Positions 47,458-57,330 are shown, numbered from the stretch's first letter. The stretch: 64,000 bases of DNA from an uncultured Planktomarina sp. (GCA_943788425.1 CALSQF010000008.1:1-64000), one strand, 5' to 3'. The notes: a model not told the origin generated them from the letters alone. Translations and numbers: made by a program.

Positions 47458-48684
47458 ATGAACAAACCCCTGGCCTTTACCTTCATCATTGTCACGCTGA
47501 CAATTGATGCCATGGGCATTGGCCTGATTATTCCTGTGATGCCAGATTTGCTGCAAGACATTGAGGGTGGAGATCTCGGCCATGCAGCCATTTGGGGTGG
47601 GATTTTGTCAATGGTCTTCGCCTTGATGCAATTTCTTTTTGGTCCAACTATCGGCTCGCTCAGTGACAGATACGGACGCCGTCCCGTCCTGCTGGTCTCA
47701 TTGCTTGTGATTGCCGTTGATTATGTCGTCATGGGGCTGGCCCATTCGATCTGGCTGCTGGTTCTGACCCGCGTCATTGGCGGCATCGCCGCCGCCACCC
47801 AAGCCACTGCCGCAGCCTTCATCTCGGATATCTCGACCAAGGACAACCGTTCCGCCAACTTCGGCATACTGGGCGCCTCCTTTGGTGTTGGCTTTGTGCT
47901 GGGGCCACTGATCGGTGGTCTTTTGGGCGAATATGGTTTCCGCGTCCCCTTTTTCGCCGCCGCAGGGCTTGCCAGCCTCAACCTCCTGTTGGGATATTTT
48001 GTGTTGCCCGAAACGGTGAGCAAACCCATGCGCCGCCGGTTTGATCCAGCCCGGGCCAATCCTTTAGGCGCGCTGGTGCAAATTCGTAAAATCCCCGGGC
48101 TCGCGCGCTTCTTACTGGTGTTTTTTCTCTATGAATTTGCCTTTTATTCATATCCTGCGATTTGGGTGTATTACGCCAAAGCACAGTTCAATTGGGAGCC
48201 TGGCATGGTTGGCCTGTCCTTGGCCTCCTTCGGGATTTCCGTTGCCGTTGTCGAGGGTCTGTTGATTCGCAGAATCTTGCCCTGGCTTGGTGAAAAGCGC
48301 ACCATAATCATCGGCTTTATGTTCAATATCGCCATGTTTTCCGCTTTGGGCTTTCTCACCTCGGGGTTTTGGGCCCTCATCATCGCGCCGTTCTCGGCAC
48401 TTGGCTCGATCGTTGTCCCCGCAATGCGTGGCATAATGGCCAATAAGGCGGCCAGCAATCAGCAAGGGGAATTACAGGGTATCATCGCCTCAACCCAATC
48501 TTTGGCGGTTATTTTTGCCCCCTTGGTGCTGACCTATGTCTTTTATCTCGCCACACGCCCGGGTGGGCCGGTCTTTCTGCCGGGCGCGCCGTTTCTTTTG
48601 GCTGCAGCCGTGGTGGCGATCACGCTGACCTTATTCACCACCCGGCCAAGGGGAAGCATCTCTGGACAAAATTCAGCCCCTTAA
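47458..48684 (+). CDS. TetA-like MFS transporter
   Basis: This 408-residue permease has about 12 membrane helices and drug-H+ antiporter features: DAMGIGLIIPVMPDLL in TM1, GSLSDRYGRRPVLL as the loop 2-3 motif A, and a following TRVIGGIAAATQATAAAFISDI. It resembles the TCR/Tet group, but no substrate can be assigned, and export of catabolic intermediates is possible. It lies between the lactonase-like gene and the alcohol dehydrogenase, so a catabolic operon is likely. Confidence 0.8.
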   Translation: MNKPLAFTFIIVTLTIDAMGIGLIIPVMPDLLQDIEGGDLGHAAIWGGILSMVFALMQFLFGPTIGSLSDRYGRRPVLLVSLLVIAVDYVVMGLAHSIWLLVLTRVIGGIAAATQATAAAFISDISTKDNRSANFGILGASFGVGFVLGPLIGGLLGEYGFRVPFFAAAGLASLNLLLGYFVLPETVSKPMRRRFDPARANPLGALVQIRKIPGLARFLLVFFLYEFAFYSYPAIWVYYAKAQFNWEPGMVGLSLASFGISVAVVEGLLIRRILPWLGEKRTIIIGFMFNIAMFSALGFLTSGFWALIIAPFSALGSIVVPAMRGIMANKAASNQQGELQGIIASTQSLAVIFAPLVLTYVFYLATRPGGPVFLPGAPFLLAAAVVAITLTLFTTRPRGSISGQNSAP

Positions 48685-48753
48685 ATGTCGCAAAACCTCT
48701 TGCAGGTTCTGCAACAGCCCTTAGCCTCGGGGCATCTATCTCATGGAGCCGAA

Positions 48754-49839
48754 ATGACCCGTATCAAAGCCGCCGTCGCCCATGCCTTTGGCCAGCCTCT
48801 TTCCATCGAAGAGGTTGAACTGGCGCATCCGAAACCTGGTGAAGTCGAAGTTACCCTCGATGCCTGCGCCATTTGCCACTCAGACATCACATATCTGGAT
48901 GGCGGTTGGGGCGGCTCACTGCCTGCGGTCTATGGCCATGAGGCGGCGGGACGCATTTCTGCCCTTGGCGATGGGGTCACTGGGCTAAAGGCTGGCGATG
49001 CGGTCGTGGCAACATTGATTCGCTCTTGTGGCACTTGCCCCGCCTGCTGCACAGGCCGGCCGACAGGCTGTGAAACCGCCTATGACGGGGACAAAGGCCC
49101 GCTGTCCATGCCGGACGGCAGCAAGTTGCATCAAGCTATGGCCAGCGGGGCCTTTGCCGAGCGCGTGGTTGTTGCGCAAACTCAGGTCGTGAAAATCGGC
49201 GATGATATCCCCATGGATGTAGCCTCTCTCATCGCCTGCGGTGTGATCACTGGCGTGGGAGCGGTGGTTAATGCTGCTCAAATGCGCCCTGGCCAAGATG
49301 CGGTCGTCATTGGAGCGGGAGGGGTTGGTCTCAACGCTATCCAGGGCGCACGGATCGCCGGCGCCCGGCGGATTGTCGCCGTGGATATGCTGCCAGAAAA
49401 GCTCGACATTGCTATGGAATTTGGCGCAACCCACGGGGTGCTGGCCACCGGCGAAACGCCTTGGGTTGAGGCGCTGCAGGCGCTGGGCCGCGGCGCGGAT
49501 GCAGTTTTTGTCACAGTGGGTGCCGCCGGCGCCTATACCACCGCGCCCAATTATCTCGCCAGTGGCGGCAAGGTCATTATGGTGGGCATGCCCGCAACAG
49601 GCGCCGCCTCTTCCTATGAAGCCGGAAATCTTGCGGCGGCCTCGCAAGCCATGATCGGCTCCAAAATGGGAGATGTGGTTATCCAACGCGATATCCCATG
49701 GATCGTGGATCTGTACCGCCAAGGCCGCCTAAAGCTTGATGAATTGATCTCGGCCCATTGGAGCCTTGCGCAAATCAATGAGGCCATCGCAGATACAAAA
49801 ACTGGATCCGCAAAGCGGAATGTGATCCTGTTTAAATAA
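48754..49839 (+). CDS. Zinc-dependent alcohol dehydrogenase
   Basis: This 361-residue medium-chain dehydrogenase has catalytic-zinc ligands C41 (ICHSD) and H62 (GHEAAG), and structural-zinc ligands C92, C95, C98 and C106 in SCGTCPACCTGRPTGC. The NAD-binding Rossmann motif is VIGAGGVGLNAIQGA. The start at 48754 has GGAG upstream; an earlier ATG at 48685, directly after the transporter stop, would add 23 residues. The fold and zinc pattern resemble class III/S-formylglutathione-linked formaldehyde dehydrogenases and related enzymes, but the substrate is unclear. Confidence 0.88.
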   Translation: MTRIKAAVAHAFGQPLSIEEVELAHPKPGEVEVTLDACAICHSDITYLDGGWGGSLPAVYGHEAAGRISALGDGVTGLKAGDAVVATLIRSCGTCPACCTGRPTGCETAYDGDKGPLSMPDGSKLHQAMASGAFAERVVVAQTQVVKIGDDIPMDVASLIACGVITGVGAVVNAAQMRPGQDAVVIGAGGVGLNAIQGARIAGARRIVAVDMLPEKLDIAMEFGATHGVLATGETPWVEALQALGRGADAVFVTVGAAGAYTTAPNYLASGGKVIMVGMPATGAASSYEAGNLAAASQAMIGSKMGDVVIQRDIPWIVDLYRQGRLKLDELISAHWSLAQINEAIADTKTGSAKRNVILFK

Positions 49840-49893
49840 ATTGGCAACCACCTCAAACCCGCCACAAGAAGGCGCAGATATTGGAACATTGAT

Positions 49894-51135
49894 ATGAAAC
49901 TGCAAGATCTTGAAGTGATCGTCACGGCGCCTCCTGCACCCGGCTGGGGGGGGCGCTATTGGATCTTTGTCAAAGTCACCACCGACACTGGAGTTACGGG
50001 GATCGGGGAGTGCTATGCCAGCAGCCTCGGGCCGACCACAATGACACATGTGATCCACGATGTCTTCGAGCGGCATATGCAGGGACAAAGCCCAGAAGAT
50101 ATCGAACTGATGTTTCGCCGCGCCTATTCCAGCGGTTTCACCCAAAGACCAGATTTAACGGTCATGGGGGCTTTTTCGGGGCTGGAAATTGCCTGTTGGG
50201 ATATTCTTGGCAAGGATCGTGACCGCCCAGTCTGGGCGCTTTTAGGCGGCAAAATGAATGAGCGCATTCGGGCCTATTCTTATCTCTACCCACTCGAGCA
50301 CCACGATGTGAACAATTTTTGGGGCAACGCAGATCAAAACGCAGAATCTGCGCGCGCGGCCCTTGCCAAAGGTTACACGGCAGTAAAATTTGACCCTGCT
50401 GGTCCCTATACTTTGCGCGGCGGGCATATGCCGGCCATGTCTGATATTCACCAATCCATTGCTTTTTGCAGCGCCATCCGTGAGGCCGTGAGCGACAAGG
50501 CCGATTTATTATTTGGCACCCATGGGCAGTTTTCAACCGCAGGCGCCATTCGGCTTGGCACGGCGCTGGAGCAGTTTTCACCGCTTTGGTTTGAAGAGCC
50601 CATACCGCCCGATAATATTGCTGAAATGGCCAAGGTGGCCCGCGCTGTCACCACACCGATCGCCACCGGGGAGCGCTTGACCACCAAAGCTGAATTTGCC
50701 GAGGTCTTGCGGCAAGGGGCAGCCACAATCTTACAGCCCGCTTTGGGCCGGTCGGGCGGCATTTGGGAGACCAAGAAAATCGCCGCCATTGCGGAAGTGT
50801 ATAATGCGCAAATGGCTCCGCATCTTTATGCCGGACCAGTGGAATGGGCCGCAAATATCCACCTTTCGGTGTCCATCCCCAATACTTTGATTGCCGAAAC
50901 CATTGAAACACCCTTCCATGATGCTTTGATTAAAAGCTCGATCCAAGTTGAAAACGGGTTCATAACAGCGCCCAGCGCCCCGGGTCTTGGCATTGAGTTT
51001 GACGAGGTGCTCGCCTGGGCCCATCCCTACGAAGATGATGGAAAACACCTACATTTGCAGATGCAAGAGGCACCATGTGACTACCAAAACGGCAATCTGT
51101 TCCTTGGAGGTGCGCCGCCCAAACCCATGGATTAA
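49894..51135 (+). CDS. Enolase-superfamily protein (mandelate racemase/muconate lactonizing type) with altered active site
   Basis: This 413-residue protein has the capping domain and TIM barrel of the mandelate racemase group. Visible positions: K165 in AVKFDPAG, E234 or E235 in WFEEPIPP, E260 in ATGERLTT and H310 in MAPHLYAG. At the first metal-ligand position, usually Asp, the sequence reads LLFGTHGQ, with G208. At the His-Asp dyad, usually QPD, it reads QPALGRSGG. It may belong to a dehydratase or racemase subfamily with a different metal site, or have lost classical chemistry. It ends the plus-strand catabolic run, 54 bases after the dehydrogenase. Confidence 0.82.
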   Translation: MKLQDLEVIVTAPPAPGWGGRYWIFVKVTTDTGVTGIGECYASSLGPTTMTHVIHDVFERHMQGQSPEDIELMFRRAYSSGFTQRPDLTVMGAFSGLEIACWDILGKDRDRPVWALLGGKMNERIRAYSYLYPLEHHDVNNFWGNADQNAESARAALAKGYTAVKFDPAGPYTLRGGHMPAMSDIHQSIAFCSAIREAVSDKADLLFGTHGQFSTAGAIRLGTALEQFSPLWFEEPIPPDNIAEMAKVARAVTTPIATGERLTTKAEFAEVLRQGAATILQPALGRSGGIWETKKIAAIAEVYNAQMAPHLYAGPVEWAANIHLSVSIPNTLIAETIETPFHDALIKSSIQVENGFITAPSAPGLGIEFDEVLAWAHPYEDDGKHLHLQMQEAPCDYQNGNLFLGGAPPKPMD

Positions 51136-51184
51136 AGCGTCTGGGCAATGGGTGCGGGACACATTGCCCAGTGCGCGCTGCTCC

Positions 51185-53632
51185 TTAACTGCGCATTTTT
51201 AACCCATCGGGGTCGTAAAGCGGCGCGGACTGTATTTCGGCGTTGTACATTTGCCCTAAAATTTCGACCTCTAACTTTTGCCCACCGGCGCTAAGCTCTG
51301 CGGGAACATAGCCCATCGCCATAGAGCGACCGACATGATGGGCAAAGCCGCCGGACGAGATATAGCCAACGGCCGCGCCCTGATGCAGGATCGCCTCATC
51401 ATTGGACACATCGATCCCCTCAAGCTCGAGGGTTAAGGTGACCAAGCGCTTGGCCGGTTGTTTCCCCGCTAGAGCGGCAGATTTGCCGATGAACTCTTTG
51501 TTCCAATTGATGAACCCATCAAGACCGGCTTCAGCGGCGGTAAAATCGGGTCTGAAATCGAGGCCCCAAGCGCCCCAGCCTTTCTCAAGCCGCATCGACA
51601 TCAAAGCCCGCGCGCCGTACCAGCGCAGACCCTTGTCTGCCCCAGCCAGCTCCACCGCTTCGGTCAGGCGGCGCAAATATTGGGGCTTGCAGTAAATTTC
51701 ATAGCCCAATTCACCCGAAAAACTGATCCGGGTCAGGATTACCGGAACGCCCGCAACATAGGTCATTTTGGTGTCGCGAAAGGCGAAGCCTGCGGCGCTG
51801 ACATCCTCGCGGGTCAATTCAGCCAACACCGCTCGGGAGTTTGGACCGCTGAGCGCCAAACCATGCCAATCCTCACTGACATTGCGATAGCGCACATCGG
51901 CAGGCAAATCGCGCGTGAACCAACGCCTATGGGCTTCTTGCATCGTTCCCGATCCAAAGAGCATGAAATGATCCGCCCCATAACACGCCACGGTTAAATC
52001 ACCGTAGAGCCTGCCCTTTTCCGTCAACATCGGCGTCAAAGTCACGCGGCCGGGTTTTGGCACGAAACCGGCCAAGATCCTGTCAAGATAGGCACGGGCT
52101 CCCGGGCCCTTGAATTCATGTTTGGCGAAATTGGCCACCTCAATCGCCCCAACATCTGCGCGCACAGCTGCCACCTCACGCGCCACATAGTCATGGCTGC
52201 GGTTGCGTTCAAAACTGGGCGCCTCATGGGCGTCTTCAGGGCCATTGGCAAACCAAAGCGCATGTTCCAAACCAAAACTCTGATCCATGCGCGCACCCTT
52301 GGCCAGCAGATGATCGTAAATCGCAGTAGTTTTCTGCAGACGCCCCTTCGGCAACGTCTCATTGGGAAAGGTCATCACAAAACGACGTTCGTAGTTTTCA
52401 GTCGATTTCACCGTGCCCCAATCTGGCGTCGCCCAATCACCAAAACGTGCCACATCCATGGCCCAGACATCGATTGAGGGCTCCCCATCTATCATCCATT
52501 CGGCCATGGTCAGCCCAACGCCGCCCCCTTGGCAAAAGCCCGCCATAACTCCGACCGCGCACCAATAGTTCGTCATTCCTGGCACGGGGCCAATCATCGG
52601 ATTGCCATCCGGGCCAAAAGTAAAGGGACCGTTGATTGCTTGCCGAATGCCCACCTCCCCCAAAACAGGAATACGCTCAAAGGCAAACTCCAAACGATCT
52701 GCGATTTGCTCCAGATTTGGTTGCAACAATTCATGGCCAAAATCCCAGGGGGTGCCATCTACTTTCCAAGGGGTTCCGCGCTGCTCATAGGTGCCCAAAA
52801 GCAGCCCGTCCCGCTCTTGGCGAAAATAGATATTGGCCTCATAATCAATTCCACAGGGCAAGCGGTTCGGTGCATCAGCAATGGCTTGGATCTTTTCCGT
52901 CAACAGGTAGTGATGCTCCATCGGCTGCACCGGAATCTTGAGCCCCTGCATCTGCCCCACTTCGCGCGCCCAAAGCCCGCCACAATTCACGATATGCTCC
53001 GCGTTGATCGTACCGCGCGGCGTGTGTACGTCCCAGCTTCCATCTGGCCTCTGAATGGTCTTTGTCGCAGGCGTATGGGTGAAATATTGTGCCCCATGCA
53101 CCTTGGCCGCTTTGGCGAAGGCATAGGTCGCCCCAGAGGGGTCCAAATCGCCATCTTGATCATCCCAAAGCGCGGCAATGTAATGTTTTGGATCAATCAA
53201 CGGATGGCGATCAGCCACTTCCGCCGGACTGATGAACTCTTGACTAAGGCCCATATAGCGCGCCTTCGACCGTTCGCGTTTGAGGTAATCATACCAGGTT
53301 TTATTTGACGCCAAATAAAACCCTCCGGTCATATGCAGCCCAACCGAATGGCCCGAAAGCTCCTCAATTTCTTTGTATAGGTCGATGGTATAGCCTTGCA
53401 GACGGCTGATGTTCGGATCGCTTGAAATCGTGTGAATTTGCCCAGCCGCGTGCCAGCTAGACCCCGATGTCAGCTCGTCGCGTTCGAGCAAAACTGCATC
53501 GTTCCAGCCAAATTTTGCCAGGTGGAACAAGATAGAACAGCCCACGACACCGCCGCCAATAATCACGACTTTCGCATGGCTGGGTAGAGCTTTTGCTCCG
53601 CCCCCGTTTTCGGATTTTTGAATCTCTGGCAT
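51185..53632 (-). CDS. Dimethylglycine/sarcosine dehydrogenase-like FAD and folate protein
   Basis: Enzymes of this kind oxidatively demethylate dimethylglycine or sarcosine and pass the methyl group to tetrahydrofolate. The 815-residue protein has an N-terminal DAO domain with FAD motif VVIIGGGVVG (residues 22-31), the SSWHAAG segment whose His61 is the usual site of covalent FAD attachment, an FAO_M linker (about 395-450), then GcvT-like aminomethyltransferase N- and C-terminal domains (about 460-810; TRISFSGELGYEIYC, HVGRSMAMGYVP). It lies just after the MttB-type gene, in the same direction, and near gcvTHP, so demethylation to glycine is the likely role. Exact substrate unproven. Confidence 0.88.
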   Translation of the reverse strand: MPEIQKSENGGGAKALPSHAKVVIIGGGVVGCSILFHLAKFGWNDAVLLERDELTSGSSWHAAGQIHTISSDPNISRLQGYTIDLYKEIEELSGHSVGLHMTGGFYLASNKTWYDYLKRERSKARYMGLSQEFISPAEVADRHPLIDPKHYIAALWDDQDGDLDPSGATYAFAKAAKVHGAQYFTHTPATKTIQRPDGSWDVHTPRGTINAEHIVNCGGLWAREVGQMQGLKIPVQPMEHHYLLTEKIQAIADAPNRLPCGIDYEANIYFRQERDGLLLGTYEQRGTPWKVDGTPWDFGHELLQPNLEQIADRLEFAFERIPVLGEVGIRQAINGPFTFGPDGNPMIGPVPGMTNYWCAVGVMAGFCQGGGVGLTMAEWMIDGEPSIDVWAMDVARFGDWATPDWGTVKSTENYERRFVMTFPNETLPKGRLQKTTAIYDHLLAKGARMDQSFGLEHALWFANGPEDAHEAPSFERNRSHDYVAREVAAVRADVGAIEVANFAKHEFKGPGARAYLDRILAGFVPKPGRVTLTPMLTEKGRLYGDLTVACYGADHFMLFGSGTMQEAHRRWFTRDLPADVRYRNVSEDWHGLALSGPNSRAVLAELTREDVSAAGFAFRDTKMTYVAGVPVILTRISFSGELGYEIYCKPQYLRRLTEAVELAGADKGLRWYGARALMSMRLEKGWGAWGLDFRPDFTAAEAGLDGFINWNKEFIGKSAALAGKQPAKRLVTLTLELEGIDVSNDEAILHQGAAVGYISSGGFAHHVGRSMAMGYVPAELSAGGQKLEVEILGQMYNAEIQSAPLYDPDGLKMRS

Positions 53633-53686
53633 ATCAGTCTAACCGTCTTTTAAGTTCTAGTTTTCAAGCCTAGCATGGCCGTTCTC

Positions 53687-55219
53687 TCAATACCAAGCGT
53701 CCGGAATTTCAGATTTTCGGCGCTCCACATAGGCTTGCAATTCTTCCTTCACACCTGCGTCAATCGGCGGAGGCTTATAGGCACGCAACCGGCTGGTCCA
53801 GCGTTCATAGGCCCGCTGCCGCATATCTTTCGCCCCACCGTCTTCCCAGCTTTCGACATTTTCGCTGTCGCTGAGCGCTGGCTCATAAAAGGCAGTTTGG
53901 TAATTGCGCATGGTATGGGCCGAGCCGAGAAAATGCCCAGCCGGTTCAACCTCGCCATAGGCATCACGCGCAAGCGCTTCAGGGCTGCAATCCAGCCCGG
54001 CACCCAGTTTTTGATAGCCGCCCAAACGGTCCGCATCCATCACCAGCTTTTCAAATCCAGTGCAGAGCCCACCTTCCATCCAACCGGCTGCATGAAGAAC
54101 AAAATTTGCGCCGGCCAGCATGGTGGAATGCATGGAATCGGTACTCTCATAAGCCGCCTGTGCATCTTCGATTTTGCTTGCGGTCAAAGATCCACCACAG
54201 CGCAGCGGCAAGCCCGCAGCCCGCGCCATTTGACCAATGGCATAGTTCGACAGGATCGGTTCTGGCATGCCAAAGGTTGGCGCGCCTGATTTCAGGCTCA
54301 TTGAACTGAGAAAATTGCCTAAGACAAATGGCGCCCCTGGGCGGATCAGTTGCGAAAAGGCGCAGCACATCAGCGCCTCTGCCATGGCTTGGGTGACCGA
54401 CGCTGCGGTGCTGACAGGTCCCATCGCGCCCGATAGTATAAAGGGGACCACCACGATCCCCTGGCCGCGGCTGCAATAGGTATCAATCGCCTGAGTGACC
54501 ACTTTGTCGACCAAAAGCGGTGAATTTGTGTTCACATTGCCCATGATGACACAGTTTTGATCCATCACCTCGCGGCCAAAAACAATTTCCGCCATGTCCA
54601 CGCTGTCCTGCGCCCGGCTTTGTTCGGTGATCGCGCCCAGATGCGGTTTGTCCGAACAGGTCATATGCAAATACAACATATCCAAATGACGCTTGCTCAC
54701 TGGCACATCGCAGGGTTCACAAATCACCAAGCCTCCATGATGCAAATTCGGGAGCATATAGGTCAGCTTGATCAATTTCTCGAGACTGTCCAGATCCCCA
54801 TAACGTCGGCCCTTTTGCAAATCGCGCACGAATGGCACGCCGTAGATCGGCGCAAATACTTGATTTTGTCCGCCTATAACCACATCGCGGGCTCTGTTGC
54901 GGGCAATTTGGGTGAATTGCTCCGGCGCGGTCTTGCACAATCCGCGGACCTGAGATGCCTCCATGCGCACCCGGTCGCCGTCAATCCGCGCACCGGCCTG
55001 GCGCCAAATCTCAAGCGCCTTTGGATCATCACGGAACGCAATGCCAACGTCTTGCATCAACCAATCAACCTGCGCCTCAAGCTGCGCCATAGTAGCGTCA
55101 TCTAACGGGTCGAAAAACGCCAATCGCCGCTTCAGATAGGGGCTGGGCGGTGCAGTACCAATTCCCGCCTCATTGCCTTGCCGCGCCCGTGCTCCGGTGG
55201 TTGATTTTCGTCGGGCCAT
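53687..55219 (-). CDS. MttB-superfamily (trimethylamine methyltransferase family) protein, non-pyrrolysine
   Basis: The 510-residue protein belongs to the MttB/COG5598 family, whose pyrrolysine-free members demethylate quaternary amines such as glycine betaine onto a corrinoid protein. Features are the N-terminal region after residue 25 (LKRRLAFFDPLDDATM, WLMQDVGIAF), and the barrel segments GNVNTNSPLLVDK, QGIVVVPFILSGAMGPVS, FVLGNFLSSMSLKSGAPTFGMPE and GGSLTASKIEDAQAAYES. There is no in-frame amber codon. No corrinoid-protein or reductive-activase gene is visible in the window. It is 54 bases upstream of the dimethylglycine dehydrogenase-like gene, on the same strand. Confidence 0.87.
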   Translation of the reverse strand: MARRKSTTGARARQGNEAGIGTAPPSPYLKRRLAFFDPLDDATMAQLEAQVDWLMQDVGIAFRDDPKALEIWRQAGARIDGDRVRMEASQVRGLCKTAPEQFTQIARNRARDVVIGGQNQVFAPIYGVPFVRDLQKGRRYGDLDSLEKLIKLTYMLPNLHHGGLVICEPCDVPVSKRHLDMLYLHMTCSDKPHLGAITEQSRAQDSVDMAEIVFGREVMDQNCVIMGNVNTNSPLLVDKVVTQAIDTYCSRGQGIVVVPFILSGAMGPVSTAASVTQAMAEALMCCAFSQLIRPGAPFVLGNFLSSMSLKSGAPTFGMPEPILSNYAIGQMARAAGLPLRCGGSLTASKIEDAQAAYESTDSMHSTMLAGANFVLHAAGWMEGGLCTGFEKLVMDADRLGGYQKLGAGLDCSPEALARDAYGEVEPAGHFLGSAHTMRNYQTAFYEPALSDSENVESWEDGGAKDMRQRAYERWTSRLRAYKPPPIDAGVKEELQAYVERRKSEIPDAWY

Positions 55220-55317
55220 ATCCGCTCCAGTTTGCTGATCGACCCTATACTAGGCAAATCCACCCCACCACCGAACCGCCATTAACGACGAAACCATGTC
55301 AAAAACCCACGGTTTTG

Positions 55318-55331
55318 CGCCGATATCGGCG
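55318..55331. promoter_or_regulatory. 14-bp perfect palindrome in mttB/rhodanese divergent region
   Basis: CGCCGATATCGGCG is self-complementary, between the minus-strand mttB-like start (55219) and the plus-strand rhodanese start (55393). It is a candidate operator only. Confidence 0.3.
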
Positions 55332-55392
55332 GCGCCGGTAAGTCTTTGCAATCTGCGCCCCATAGGCTACCAATGTGGTAAGGAGGCACAGT

Positions 55393-55797
55393 ATGACCCA
55401 AGTGATTACAACATCTGTCAAAGACTTGGTGGCCGCAGCCAACGCAGAAGTCACCACCCTTACTGTGGAACAGGCCCAGGCACTGATTGACAGCCCGGAC
55501 CATGTGATTGTGGATCTGCGTGACATACGCGAGTTGCAACGCACAGGTAAGATACCAGGCGCTTTTTCCTGCCCGCGCGGGATGCTGGAATTTTGGATTG
55601 ATCCAGCCAGCCCCTATCATAAAGAGATTTTCAACCAAGATAAGACCTATGTATTTTACTGTGCCAGCGCTTGGCGTTCGGCCCTAAGTGCGAAAGTGGC
55701 GCAAGATATGGGACTGGCACCGGTGGCCCATATTTCTGGCGGCTTTACCGCATGGCTCAAAGCCGATGGACCCGTTGAGGCGCTGCCAGAAAAATAG
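55393..55797 (+). CDS. Single-domain rhodanese-like sulfurtransferase
   Basis: Rhodanese domains carry persulfide on a cysteine. The 134-residue protein has the domain order VDLRDIRELQRTGKIPGA, a following FSCPRGMLEFWID, and the active-site loop with C90 in VFYCASAWRSALSA, then HISGGFTAWLKADGP. The start at 55393 has AGGAGG upstream; six codons of open frame precede it. It is cytoplasmic, with no signal peptide. It is divergent from the mttB-like gene and 33 bases before the aminotransferase, suggesting a shared transcript. Role here unknown. Confidence 0.9.
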   Translation: MTQVITTSVKDLVAAANAEVTTLTVEQAQALIDSPDHVIVDLRDIRELQRTGKIPGAFSCPRGMLEFWIDPASPYHKEIFNQDKTYVFYCASAWRSALSAKVAQDMGLAPVAHISGGFTAWLKADGPVEALPEK

Positions 55798-55830
55798 CGC
55801 CCGAGCACTTGGGGTAACAAAAGAGGTTTC

Positions 55831-57201
55831 ATGCAAAATTCACCGTCTCCTGAAGAACTACACGCCTTTGATCGGGAGCATTTCTTGCACCCATGGCATG
55901 ATATGAACGCGTGGCGTGGCTATGATAATATGTTGGTGCAGGAAGCGCAGGGTATCTATCTTTACGATGAAACCGGCAAGAAATTTATAGACGGTCCCGG
56001 CGGCATGTGGTGCGTGCAGATCGGCTATGGGCAAGCAGAGATGGCTCAGGCAATCGCAGCCCAGGTGCTGGAAATGCCCTATGCCTCACCCTTTACCAAT
56101 GTGACCCAACCTGGCGCGATGCTGGCCAAGAAATTGGCCGATTTTGCGCCAGGGGATTTGAACAATGTATTCTTCACCACAGGCGGCTCCACAGCCGTCG
56201 ATACCGCTTTGCGGGCGATGCAGTTTATGAACAATAGTCTTGGACGACCCGAAAAGAAGATGATCCTAGCTCGGGAGAAAGGCTATCACGGCTCGACTTA
56301 TCTGGCAGCATCCGTGAGCGGAAAAGAGCGGGATGTCACCAAATTCGATGTCGAAAGTCGCTTGGTGCATTTCCTACCCAATGTGAATCCCTATCTGCGC
56401 CCCGATGAAATGAGTGTCGCGCAATGGTGCGATGCCAAAGTGCAAGATCTTGAAGAGGCTATTGCCCAGCTTGGGGCCGAAAATATTGGCGCGTTCATTG
56501 CCGAACCTATTTTGAGCTCAGGCGGTGTGATTGTTCCGCCAGAGGGGTATCATAAACGCACCTTCGATATCTGCCGCGCCCATGATATTTTATATATCTC
56601 TGATGAGGTGGTCACTGGCTTCGGACGACTCGGTCATTGGTTTTCCTCCGAGGCTGTATTTGGAATTCAGCCCGACATCATTACCTGCGCCAAAGGCTTG
56701 ACCTCCGGCTATTTGCCCTTGGGCGCCTGTATTATTTCTGACCGCATGATGGAGCGGATGACCCATCGAGGTGACGTCTTATTCTCCAACGGCTATACCT
56801 ATTCGGGCCACCCAGTGAGCTGTGCCGCAGCCCTGAAAAATATAGAAATTTTGGAGCGCGACAATGTATTGGCACATGTGCGCGATATCGCCCCCTATTT
56901 CCAAGAGCGGCTCGCGCGGTTGGCGCGTTACCCAATCATTGGTGACGCCCGGGGCGCCGGTTTGATCGGGTGCATAGAAGCGCGGCTGAGCAAGGATGGC
57001 TCGCGGCTTGAAGATGAACGCGAAATCGGCGCGATGATTGATGAGGCGTGCCATGACCGCGGACTGATTGTACGGCCCTTGATCAACATGTGCGTGTTTT
57101 CGCCGCCGCTCATAATCAGCAAAAATCAGGTGAATGGTTTGTTTGACATTCTAGAACAAGCCATTGAAACGGTTTGTGACAATTTCGATCTGCCCCCATG
57201 A
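55831..57201 (+). CDS. Class III (omega-amino acid) aminotransferase
   Basis: This 456-residue PLP aminotransferase has class III features: [14 protein letters not shown], the [15 protein letters not shown] cofactor-phosphate region, [14 protein letters not shown], the metal-free active-site [11 protein letters not shown] and the cofactor Lys in [16 protein letters not shown]. Substrates in the group include putrescine, beta-alanine, taurine and 4-aminobutyrate, and cannot be separated here. It starts HFLHPWHDM, close to putrescine/beta-alanine:pyruvate types. It lies 33 bases after the rhodanese and upstream of gcvT (153 bases). Confidence 0.88.
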   Translation: MQNSPSPEELHAFDREHFLHPWHDMNAWRGYDNMLVQEAQGIYLYDETGKKFIDGPGGMWCVQIGYGQAEMAQAIAAQVLEMPYASPFTNVTQPGAMLAKKLADFAPGDLNNVFFTTGGSTAVDTALRAMQFMNNSLGRPEKKMILAREKGYHGSTYLAASVSGKERDVTKFDVESRLVHFLPNVNPYLRPDEMSVAQWCDAKVQDLEEAIAQLGAENIGAFIAEPILSSGGVIVPPEGYHKRTFDICRAHDILYISDEVVTGFGRLGHWFSSEAVFGIQPDIITCAKGLTSGYLPLGACIISDRMMERMTHRGDVLFSNGYTYSGHPVSCAAALKNIEILERDNVLAHVRDIAPYFQERLARLARYPIIGDARGAGLIGCIEARLSKDGSRLEDEREIGAMIDEACHDRGLIVRPLINMCVFSPPLIISKNQVNGLFDILEQAIETVCDNFDLPP

Positions 57202-57278
57202 TCCTGATCTGGTCATGTAACCCATAGGGCTGTATTTTAGTTCTTAACCCATAAACAAAATCGGTGTCATTATTTGAC

Positions 57279-57306
57279 TTGAAAAGCATTAAAAAAATCG
57301 TATAAA
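57279..57306 (+). promoter_or_regulatory. Candidate promoter of gcvTHP
   Basis: TTGAAA (57279-57284), 16 bases, then TATAAA (57301-57306), 48 bases before the gcvT ATG. This is the best-matching sigma-70-like promoter seen in the window. Confidence 0.65.
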
Positions 57307-57314
57307 CGAAAAAG

Positions 57315-57330
57315 TTTCCGATAGTGGAAA
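57315..57330. promoter_or_regulatory. Inverted repeat TTTCC-N6-GGAAA near the gcvT transcription start
   Basis: TTTCC-GATAGT-GGAAA lies 8-24 bases past the -10 box, over the predicted transcription start. A repressor operator is plausible. No glycine-riboswitch consensus is seen in the remaining leader. Confidence 0.45.
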
